DNA of 64,000 bases, taken from positions 62,001-126,000 of the forward strand of contig NZ_CAJRAU010000009.1 of NCBI RefSeq assembly GCF_907165045.1, given 5' to 3'. Position numbers and translations under genes: made by a program. Shown piece by piece: positions 32,824 to 40,238 of this stretch. The DNA is from Dyadobacter linearis (lineage in GTDB: Bacteria > Bacteroidota > Bacteroidia > Cytophagales > Spirosomataceae). The notes beneath the pieces are model-generated. The model was not told where the DNA came from. It made no database searches and was given only the letters and a program-made list of their open reading frames with translations. Numbering within the stretch: the stretch's first letter is position 1; every line of letters begins with the position of its first letter.

Positions 32824-35800
32824 CTATTCAATTACTACGCATTCGCCGTTTTTCACTTCTTGTTCTACTTTTTTAAACTTCACATCGCGCAGGATCCGAC
32901 CGTCGCGATATTGAACTGATACCTTCTGGTTGCGGTCTGCAATACGCTCAATGCGAACAGGCTGTGCTTTCGTAGAAGACTCTGTACGAGCATATCTGCT
33001 ATCTTCAATATCCAGATCAATATCTTCTTCCTTGTTGGTATGCAGCTCTGGTGCTGGTGCAGGTCGGCGTACCGTTTGCTGCACAGCAGTAGCCGGAACA
33101 GCCTCTTCCTGAGGAATATCCGCCTTCATCAGGAAGGATATCATATCAAAGTTTACCTTGCTCAGGAAGCGTTTGAAAAGTTCTACCGATTCGAATTTAT
33201 AGATCAATAAAGGATCTTTTTGTTCAAATACCGCATTCTGAACCGACTGTTTCAAATCGTCCATTTCACGCAAATGCTCTTTCCATTCCTGGTCGATCAG
33301 CGAAAGCACGATCGCTTTCTCCATTTCGTGGGTAATCTCCCTGCCTTCATTATCGATGGCTTTTTTCAATCCTACTACCACACCAGTCTGGCGAAGTCCG
33401 TCACTGAACGGGATCATGATCTCCGTAACAGTAGCGCCTCTTTCCGCGTGGATCGAACGAAGTATCGGCAATGCTTTTTGCGAGATCGCATTGTTCTTTT
33501 CCTGGTATTGCCTTTCAGCAGCTTCATAAAGACGCTGCGACCGATCTCCCGGTTTGAACGAATTGTATTCTGATTCACTGAATGGAAGTTCCATACCCAG
33601 CGTAGTAATGGCCGCCAATTCGAGCTCTGCGTAAGTTCCGGCAGTATTTGTCAGTTCATCACACACATCGAAAAGGGTATTGGCAATATCCACAGCCAAA
33701 CGATCTCCAAACAGTGCATTCCGGCGGCGGGTGTAAATCGCGTCACGCTGGTAGTTCATGACATCGTCATATTCCAGTAAACGCTTACGCATTCCAAAGT
33801 TGTTTTCTTCCACTTTTTTCTGCGCACGTTCGATCGATTTTGTGATCATGCCGCTCTGGATCACCTCGCCTTCTTCCAGCCCCATTCTGTCCATTACCTT
33901 CGCCATCCGGTCAGAACCGAACAAACGCATCAGGTTATCTTCCAGAGAAACAAAGAATTGAGAAGAACCCGGGTCACCCTGACGACCGGAACGACCACGC
34001 AACTGTCTGTCGACGCGGCGACTTTCGTGTCTTTCCGTACCAATAATGGCCAAACCGCCCGCTTTTTTCGCTTCCGGGGTTAATTTAATATCCGTACCCC
34101 GACCCGCCATGTTGGTAGCAATAGTCACGGTTCCTGGCTTACCAGCTTCGGCAACTACTTCTGCTTCACGCTGGTGCTGTTTTGCATTCAGTACCTGGTG
34201 GGCGATCTTACGCAGGGTAAGCATGCGGCTGATGATCTCGGAGTTTTCAACCGAAGTCGTACCCACCAGAACCGGCCGGCCTGCTTCAACCAGCTCCACG
34301 ATCTCGTCGGTAACCGCATTGTATTTTTCACGCACCGAACGGTATACTTTATCTTCCTGATCTTTACGAACAGCAGTTACATTGGTCGGGATAGAAACAA
34401 CGTCCAACTTGTAGATTTCCCAGAATTCACCTGCTTCTGTTTCCGCAGTACCCGTCATACCAGCCAATTTGTGGTACATCCGGAAGTAATTTTGGAGAGT
34501 AACCGTCGCGTAAGTCTGGGTAGCGTCTTCAACTCTTACACTTTCTTTCGCTTCAATAGCCTGGTGCAAACCGTCAGAATAGCGGCGACCTTCCATGATA
34601 CGGCCGGTCTGCTCATCTACGATCTTAACCTTTCCGTCCATGATCACATATTCCACATCTTTTTCAAAGAGTGTAAATGCTTTCAGTAACTGGTTCACGG
34701 TGTGAATGCGGGCAGTTTTGACAGAGTAATCACGGATTAGGGATTCCTTCTTGATGATCCGTTCCTGCTCGCTCAGTGAATTATCTTTTTCGATCGCATC
34801 GAGATCAACTGCGATATCGGGGAGAATAAAGAAATTAGTTTCTTCCGATTCGCCTGTTAGAAAGTCAATTCCTTTTTCGGTCAGCTCAATGCTGTTGTGG
34901 CGCTCATCGATCGTAAAATACAATGGCGCATCGGCTACCGGCATCAGCTTCTGGTTCTCAGCGAGGTGGATCGATTCCGATTCCTGCATGATTGCCTTGA
35001 TACCCGATTCACTGAGGTATTTGATCAAAGGCTTGTATTTCGGCATACCGCGGTGTGCACGGAACAATGCCAGGCCACCCTCTTTTTTATCTCCCGCCGC
35101 AATTTTTTTCTTGGCATCATTTAAAAAGTCCATTGCAAGCTTTTTCTGAGCTTCAACAATGCGTGAAACGCGGGGTTTCAATTCTATATATTCCTGCTCA
35201 TCGCCGCGTGGTACTGGCCCGCTGATGATCAATGGCGTACGTGCATCATCGATCAAAACGGAGTCAACCTCATCGACCATAGCGAAGTGGTGCTTGCGCT
35301 GAACAAGCTCTTCCGTAGTCCGTGACATATTGTCACGCAGGTAGTCAAAACCAAATTCGTTGTTTGTTCCGTAAGTAAGGTCCGCTTTGTAAGCATTCCT
35401 TCTCGCGTTGGTATTAGGCTGGTGGCGGTCGATACAGTCGACACTTAAACCATGGAATTCAAAAAGAGGCGCATTCCACTCGGCATCACGTTTTGCGAGG
35501 TAATCATTGACGGTTACAATATGCACTCCCTGACCTGCCAATGCATTCAAAAACGCGGGTAACGTCGCAACAAGCGTTTTACCTTCACCTGTCGCCATTT
35601 CGGAGATCTTACCCTGGTGAAGCACAACCCCACCGATCAGCTGCACATCATAATGCAGCATATTCCATTTAATAGGCTGGCCGATTACGTCCCAGGTTGT
35701 ATTCCAATATGCCTTATCGCCTTCGATCCGGATATGTGACTTACGTGCAGCAACTTCGCGGTCGAAGAAATTGGCAGTCACTTCCAGCTGTTCGTTTTCT

Positions 35801-36162
35801 TTAAAACGGCGGGCTGTGTCTTTTACGATCGCAAATGCTTTTGGAAGAATTTCAAGAAGTACTCTTTCCAATTCCTTGTTCCTGTCCAGTTCAAGGGCGT
35901 CGATTCTTTTGAAGATTACTTCTTTACTATCCACATTCGGCTCGTCGGCGGCCTCTTGTCTCAACGACGCGATCTGGTCGTCAATGGATTTAAGCTGATC
36001 TGATATATGCTGTTTCAGGTTTTCGGACTGGGCCCTGAGTTCGTCATTTGTTAAAGAAGCTAACAGAGCATATTCGGCATTCACTTTACCCACATACGGG
36101 GTCAGTTCTTTCAAATCCCGTTCTGATTTGGTGCCAAATAGCTTAGAGAATATTTTAAACAT
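32824..36162 (-). CDS. secA: Preprotein translocase ATPase SecA
   Basis: SecA drives proteins through SecYEG. The 1112-residue product has nucleotide-binding motifs MATGEGKTLVATLPAF (Walker A), MVDEVDSVLIDDARTPLIIS (DEAD-like), TNMAGRGTDIKL and GRSGRQGDPGSSQFFVSLED. It is longer than the E. coli protein (about 900), with an extra stretch of about 100 residues between the Walker motifs and later domains, as seen in Bacteroidota. The usual C-terminal zinc-binding cysteines (CxC...CH) are absent; the protein ends VKNGECVVIE. A possible promoter lies about 95 bases upstream. Confidence 0.97.
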   Translation of the reverse strand: MFKIFSKLFGTKSERDLKELTPYVGKVNAEYALLASLTNDELRAQSENLKQHISDQLKSIDDQIASLRQEAADEPNVDSKEVIFKRIDALELDRNKELERVLLEILPKAFAIVKDTARRFKENEQLEVTANFFDREVAARKSHIRIEGDKAYWNTTWDVIGQPIKWNMLHYDVQLIGGVVLHQGKISEMATGEGKTLVATLPAFLNALAGQGVHIVTVNDYLAKRDAEWNAPLFEFHGLSVDCIDRHQPNTNARRNAYKADLTYGTNNEFGFDYLRDNMSRTTEELVQRKHHFAMVDEVDSVLIDDARTPLIISGPVPRGDEQEYIELKPRVSRIVEAQKKLAMDFLNDAKKKIAAGDKKEGGLALFRAHRGMPKYKPLIKYLSESGIKAIMQESESIHLAENQKLMPVADAPLYFTIDERHNSIELTEKGIDFLTGESEETNFFILPDIAVDLDAIEKDNSLSEQERIIKKESLIRDYSVKTARIHTVNQLLKAFTLFEKDVEYVIMDGKVKIVDEQTGRIMEGRRYSDGLHQAIEAKESVRVEDATQTYATVTLQNYFRMYHKLAGMTGTAETEAGEFWEIYKLDVVSIPTNVTAVRKDQEDKVYRSVREKYNAVTDEIVELVEAGRPVLVGTTSVENSEIISRMLTLRKIAHQVLNAKQHQREAEVVAEAGKPGTVTIATNMAGRGTDIKLTPEAKKAGGLAIIGTERHESRRVDRQLRGRSGRQGDPGSSQFFVSLEDNLMRLFGSDRMAKVMDRMGLEEGEVIQSGMITKSIERAQKKVEENNFGMRKRLLEYDDVMNYQRDAIYTRRRNALFGDRLAVDIANTLFDVCDELTNTAGTYAELELAAITTLGMELPFSESEYNSFKPGDRSQRLYEAAERQYQEKNNAISQKALPILRSIHAERGATVTEIMIPFSDGLRQTGVVVGLKKAIDNEGREITHEMEKAIVLSLIDQEWKEHLREMDDLKQSVQNAVFEQKDPLLIYKFESVELFKRFLSKVNFDMISFLMKADIPQEEAVPATAVQQTVRRPAPAPELHTNKEEDIDLDIEDSRYARTESSTKAQPVRIERIADRNQKVSVQYRDGRILRDVKFKKVEQEVKNGECVVIE

Positions 36163-36256
36163 GGTTTATATATTTTATATCGTTCATTCTCAAACAAAAA
36201 ATTAAGCCTGTCGCAAATAGATGCCAGATTGTCAGCACACAAGCTTATTCCAATTC

Positions 36257-36289
36257 CAAAGGTAATTCATTGCCAATTCTGTTGCGCAA
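36257..36289 (-). promoter_or_regulatory. Putative secA promoter (Bacteroidota type)
   Basis: On the minus strand TTG (36289-36287) is followed after 22 bases by TACCTTTG (36264-36257), an exact TAnnTTTG. The leader to the secA ATG would be about 88 bases. Confidence 0.4.
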
Positions 36290-36397
36290 CATCTTTGATT
36301 TTCCTGATACAGATCTAATGCAGTTACAATTCATCCACATACCACACAATACAACCCATGTTCCCAGCAAAAAGCCGCTTATAAAGAAAATTAACAA

Positions 36398-36423
36398 CTA
36401 CTATGTAATGCATAGTAGCTTTG
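36398..36423 (+). promoter_or_regulatory. Palindrome overlapping the pspC promoter
   Basis: CTACTATG (36398-36405) and CATAGTAG (36411-36418) are perfect complements separated by TAATG. The right arm overlaps TAGCTTTG (36416-36423), an exact TAnnTTTG -7 element, 32 bases before the pspC ATG. This is a typical place for a repressor site. No PadR-type regulator gene, a frequent partner of pspC-like genes in Bacteroidota, is adjacent. Confidence 0.65.
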
Positions 36424-36454
36424 AATCATCAAAATGAAATAAACACAAACAGCC

Positions 36455-36688
36455 ATGAACCATAACAGATTATATCGCAATACAGCTAACAAAATGATTG
36501 GTGGAGTTGCTTCCGGCCTGGCAGATTACTTTCAGATCGATGTAACGATCGTCCGGGTATTATTCGTGCTGGCAGTTTTTATCCCTGTCACTTTCCCCAT
36601 CGTCTTCCTTTATATCATCCTCTGGATCGTAATGCCGGATATTGCAAAAAGACCAAAATCAATCATTGAGGAGAACTTTCACTCCTAG
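36455..36688 (+). CDS. PspC-domain membrane protein
   Basis: The 77-residue product (RLYRNTANKMIGGVASGLADYFQIDVTIVRVLFVLAVF, then FLYIILWIVMPD) is a stand-alone PspC domain with an amphipathic N-terminal part and one long hydrophobic region. PspC domains are linked to envelope stress. It is a single gene between a palindromic operator/promoter and a strong terminator. Confidence 0.93.
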   Translation: MNHNRLYRNTANKMIGGVASGLADYFQIDVTIVRVLFVLAVFIPVTFPIVFLYIILWIVMPDIAKRPKSIIEENFHS

Positions 36689-36724
36689 ATTTTAACAATC
36701 CATCAGTAAAGACTTCGTAGTTGC

Positions 36725-36754
36725 AAACCGCCGGAAAACAATTTCCGGCGGTTT
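36725..36754 (+). terminator. Intrinsic terminator after pspC
   Basis: AAACCGCCGGAAA (36725-36737) and TTTCCGGCGGTTT (36742-36754) are perfect 13-base complements with a 4-base loop, followed by a T-rich tract. Confidence 0.9.
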
Positions 36755-36774
36755 GTTGTTTTATGTTAAATTTC

Positions 36775-36807
36775 TATTTTTACCTGATAGTATGTCTGCA
36801 TACTATC
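36775..36807 (+). promoter_or_regulatory. Thiolase promoter with palindromic operator (GATAGTATG-N4-CATACTATC)
   Basis: GATAGTATG (36786-36794) and CATACTATC (36799-36807) are perfect 9-base complements around TCTG. A -7-like TATTTTTA (36775-36782, one base off TAnnTTTG) lies just before it, and TTG (36755-36757) lies 17 bases further up. The thiolase ATG is 28 bases downstream. The same palindrome stands before the acyl-CoA dehydrogenase at 43224-43241. Confidence 0.7.
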
Positions 36808-36834
36808 CTATTTTCATCGACTTAAAATAGCTAT

Positions 36835-38013
36835 ATGAACGCATATATTGTAGCGGGCTACCGGACCGCGGTTGGAAAAGCTTCGAGAGGCGGCTTCCGG
36901 TTTACACGCCCCGATGACCTTGGAGCGACTGTAATCAAACATTTACTCGAACAGCTCCCTCAGCTCGACCCTACCCAGGTTGACGATGTGATCGTGGGCA
37001 ATGCGGTACCAGAAGCTGAGCAGGGAATGCAAATGGGCCGTTACGTGGCTTTGCTCGCATTGCCGCAAAACGTGTCAGGAATTACGATCAACAGATATTG
37101 CGGCTCGGGCGTGGAAGCGATTGCGATGGCCTCTGCGAAAATACACGCCGGAATGGCTGAATGCATTATTGCAGGAGGTACCGAATCAATGTCGATGGTA
37201 CCGACAATGGGATGGAAAACGGCATTGAACTACGAAATCGCACATACCAATCCGCAATACTACCTGAGTATGGGACTTACAGCAGAGCAGGTTGCGAAAG
37301 ACTTTAATATAAGCCGTGAAAAGCAGGATGAATTTTCATTTCATTCTCACCAAAAAGCATTGCGGGCCCAGAAAGAAGGCTGGTTCGCAGACGGAATTGT
37401 GCCTGTAACTGTGAAAGAAACCTATTTTGACGCGGCTTCTGGTAAGAAGAAAACGAGAGAATTGGTGGTGAGTCAGGATGAAGGTCCGCGCGCGGATACG
37501 ACGCTGGAAGCTTTGAACAAGCTGAAACCTGTATTTGCAGCCGGCGGCTCGGTCACGGCGGGTAACTCGTCGCAAACTTCCGACGGGGCCGCATTTGTGA
37601 TGGTCATGTCGGAGAATATGGTCAACAAGCTGAACCTCAAACCAATCGCAAGAATGCTATCCTACGCAACTGCCGGTGTAGATCCACGCATTATGGGCAT
37701 CGGGCCGGTTGCGGCTATCCCTACTGCGTTGAGACAGGCGGGTTTGAAATTACAGGATATTGAGCAGATCGAATTAAATGAAGCTTTTGCAGCACAGTCC
37801 CTGGCCGTGATTCAGGAGCTGGATATCAACCCTGAAATAGTGAACCCGAATGGCGGAGCAATCGCGCTGGGCCACGCGCTGGGATCCACAGGCGCACGTT
37901 TATCGGTGCAGTTGTTCAATGAAATGAAGCGGCAAAATCAGAAATATGGTATGGTAACTGCCTGCGTTGGCGGCGGGCAGGGAGTGGCCGGAATCTTTGA
38001 AAGGCTCAATTAA
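36835..38013 (+). CDS. Acetyl-CoA C-acyltransferase (thiolase)
   Basis: A 392-residue thiolase that cleaves or forms beta-ketoacyl-CoA, most probably the last step of beta-oxidation. Catalytic residues are C89 in [15 protein letters not shown]347 in [16 protein letters not shown] and C377 in [11 protein letters not shown]. The N-terminal segment [20 protein letters not shown] is typical. No 3-hydroxyacyl-CoA dehydrogenase gene is adjacent, but a shared palindrome links it with the acyl-CoA dehydrogenase 6 kb downstream. It has its own terminator. Confidence 0.94.
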   Translation: MNAYIVAGYRTAVGKASRGGFRFTRPDDLGATVIKHLLEQLPQLDPTQVDDVIVGNAVPEAEQGMQMGRYVALLALPQNVSGITINRYCGSGVEAIAMASAKIHAGMAECIIAGGTESMSMVPTMGWKTALNYEIAHTNPQYYLSMGLTAEQVAKDFNISREKQDEFSFHSHQKALRAQKEGWFADGIVPVTVKETYFDAASGKKKTRELVVSQDEGPRADTTLEALNKLKPVFAAGGSVTAGNSSQTSDGAAFVMVMSENMVNKLNLKPIARMLSYATAGVDPRIMGIGPVAAIPTALRQAGLKLQDIEQIELNEAFAAQSLAVIQELDINPEIVNPNGGAIALGHALGSTGARLSVQLFNEMKRQNQKYGMVTACVGGGQGVAGIFERLN

Positions 38014-38045
38014 CCGGCAACTAACTAATTAAATTCTAATCGACG

Positions 38046-38090
38046 ATCTCCGTGGAAGGTTTGCCCTTGTTCCACGGAGATTTTCTATTT
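38046..38090 (+). terminator. Intrinsic terminator after the thiolase
   Basis: ATCTCCGTGGAA (38046-38057) and TTCCACGGAGAT (38070-38081) are perfect complements, followed by TTTCTATTT. Confidence 0.9.
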
Positions 38091-38117
38091 TTACGCGTCT
38101 AACTTGCACGCTTTTTC

Positions 38118-39125
38118 ATGGATGTATCCATCATCATCATTAATTACCGCACTTCACAACTTATCATTAATTGTTTAAAGTCGATTCATCAGTTCACTTC
38201 CGGAGTGACATTTGAGGTAATAATTGTTGACAATGATCCTGAAAATGGCGGCGGCGACCTGATCCGCGCCTCTTATCCCGAAGTACGCTGGATTGACCTT
38301 CCTTCCAACCCGGGTTTTGGTATTGCTAATAACGAGGGTATGGCGATCGCAAAAGGGAAGTATTTTCTGTTACTTAATGCAGATACTTTACTGACAGACA
38401 ATGTGATAGGCCGCTGTTTCGCGCGCATGGAAGCCAAACAGGATATGATCGCCTGCGGCGCTTTACAATATTATGCAGACGGTACGCCAATGCCTTTTTA
38501 CCAGAGTTTCAACGAGTTTCGCAAGACGTTTTTCATACTTCCGCCGGGCCGCCTGACAGAGAATATACTAAACCGTTTTTATCCGGAACCTGATTATAAA
38601 GATCCCGATCAATACGATTGGCTGGTCGGCGCATTCATCTTCCTGCGTCGTGAAGGATTTAAAAAAACAGGCGGTTTCAGCCCTGATTTTTTTATGTATG
38701 GAGAAGATGTGGAATGGTCGGGCAGGCTTGGAAAGCTGGGAAAACTGTGCTATTTCAAAGACTGTACATTTATTCATCTTGAAAATAACAACCCTTTCCG
38801 GCGCACGAACATATCCTGGATCAACCGGTTCAGTACCCAAATGCAGGTGTCCAATTTCCTATGGATCAGGAAGCAATATGGTATTTTTCAATACCTTTTG
38901 CTGATCGCGCATTATATATGTATGGTGCCCGTCATTTTTGGGTGGAAAATCGCATTGAATATCAAAAGTGGCAGAAATCCATTTGCTGAGCTCAGGACGC
39001 AGCGGATCTATGTCAGAAAAACAAAGGTGATTTTAAAATATTTCTGGCAAACGTTACTCTTAAAAAATGGGTCTTATAAGATAAAACCACAGGAGAACAT
39101 CGACCTTTTAACCGCCTCTGCATGA
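38118..39125 (+). CDS. Glycosyltransferase family 2 protein (rhamnosyltransferase-like)
   Basis: The N-terminal GT-A domain (VSIIIINYRTSQLIINCLKSI, VIIVDNDPENGG, NPGFGIANNEGMAIAKGKYFLLLNADT with a DXD-like end, and later FFMYGEDVEWSGRLGKLG) is typical of inverting GT2 enzymes related to rhamnosyltransferases. A C-terminal part with a hydrophobic stretch (LLIAHYICMVPVIFGW) may touch the membrane. The stop codon overlaps the start of the next glycosyltransferase by 4 bases (ATGA), so both are probably translated together to build a surface glycan. Confidence 0.9.
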   Translation: MDVSIIIINYRTSQLIINCLKSIHQFTSGVTFEVIIVDNDPENGGGDLIRASYPEVRWIDLPSNPGFGIANNEGMAIAKGKYFLLLNADTLLTDNVIGRCFARMEAKQDMIACGALQYYADGTPMPFYQSFNEFRKTFFILPPGRLTENILNRFYPEPDYKDPDQYDWLVGAFIFLRREGFKKTGGFSPDFFMYGEDVEWSGRLGKLGKLCYFKDCTFIHLENNNPFRRTNISWINRFSTQMQVSNFLWIRKQYGIFQYLLLIAHYICMVPVIFGWKIALNIKSGRNPFAELRTQRIYVRKTKVILKYFWQTLLLKNGSYKIKPQENIDLLTASA

Positions 39126-40237
39126 ATAGTACTAAGAAAAAAATACTGTTTTTCACGCCCTATGCGACAAGGACAGGATCGGAAATGATGCTGTTGTATA
39201 TTCTTAAAAAGATCGACCGTTCCCGTTTCGACGTAGGTATAGTAAGTTTTGCCAATGGAGAATTATTAAAAGATTTTCCCGAGGACATTCCAAGATTTAT
39301 TGCGCCGCGTCACTTCAATATATTGCAAAAAGTATCCTATCATCTTGGTATTAACCCTATTCACAAGTATTTACGAAAACTTGCGAAGGATTTCAATGCG
39401 GATTTCTGGTACGTAAATACCACTATGATACCGGAATCCATTGTGATAGCGAAGGAGTTTTCGATTAAAGTGGTGACCCATTTTCACGAAATGCCTCTCA
39501 CGTACGCTTATCTGAGTGGCCCTGATTTCAAGGGTATCGTCGATTACTCGCATTTGCTGATCGGCTGCTCGCAGGCTACCTGTGACGCACTTAGTAATGC
39601 AGGCGGCAAAAATATTGGCTTACTCCATTCATTTATCGACCATAAACTGGTCAAGCAAGATAACGAGCGCAGCAGCCAGTTGAGAAAGGATCTCGGCATA
39701 CCTGAAAAAGCATTCGTTTGGGTATTGTCAGGAATGACTTCCGAGCGAAAAGGTTTCGATATGCTCCCGGATATTGCGGCTGAGGTCAATGACCCCAACG
39801 TTCACCTGATCTGGGTGGGCGCTAAGATCGATGACGGGCTCGTTTACTATACTGAACAAAGGTGCATTCACTCCAAATCGGCGACCAAAATTCATTTGGT
39901 GGGAAAGCAGAAAGAAGATTATTATAACTACCTTAACGTGGGTAACGGTTTTCTGCTCACTTCCCGGCAAGACCCATTTCCACTGGTAATGATTGAAGCT
40001 GCGCTGTTGGGAAAACCTATCGTTTCGTTTCCTTCGGGAGGCGTTTCTGAGTTTATCCAGGATGGAATGGGCCTGGTGACCAAGGATTTGAGTGTGAGGC
40101 AGATGGTAGCGGGAATGCGGTCAGTAATGGAAGGAAAAGTGACGGTTAATAGTGCAAAAAGCATTGAGCGCGCAGGTCAATTCAATGTGGAAAACGGATA
40201 CAACGAGTGGATCAAATTAATTGACAAAAAGTTTTAG
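39122..40237 (+). CDS. Glycosyltransferase family 4 protein
   Basis: A 371-residue GT-B retaining glycosyltransferase. Motifs are FFTPYATRTGSEMMLLYILKKI at the N terminus, SGMTSERKGFDMLPDIAAEV in the nucleotide-sugar domain, and the E-x7-E type segment RQDPFPLVMIEAALLGKPIVSF. It overlaps the GT2 gene by 4 bases and is followed after one base by the secreted glycosidase-like gene, so the three form an operon. Sugar donor and acceptor are unknown. Confidence 0.92.
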   Translation: MNSTKKKILFFTPYATRTGSEMMLLYILKKIDRSRFDVGIVSFANGELLKDFPEDIPRFIAPRHFNILQKVSYHLGINPIHKYLRKLAKDFNADFWYVNTTMIPESIVIAKEFSIKVVTHFHEMPLTYAYLSGPDFKGIVDYSHLLIGCSQATCDALSNAGGKNIGLLHSFIDHKLVKQDNERSSQLRKDLGIPEKAFVWVLSGMTSERKGFDMLPDIAAEVNDPNVHLIWVGAKIDDGLVYYTEQRCIHSKSATKIHLVGKQKEDYYNYLNVGNGFLLTSRQDPFPLVMIEAALLGKPIVSFPSGGVSEFIQDGMGLVTKDLSVRQMVAGMRSVMEGKVTVNSAKSIERAGQFNVENGYNEWIKLIDKKF

Positions 40238-40238
40238 C

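Noticed and set aside
34174-34689. Plus-strand open frame of 171 codons
   Set aside because: It is opposite secA and has no recognisable features.
36398-36807. Treating the pspC palindrome and the thiolase palindrome as one motif
   Set aside because: Half-sites (CTACTATG and GATAGTATG) and spacers (5 and 4 bases) differ, so a common regulator is not supported.
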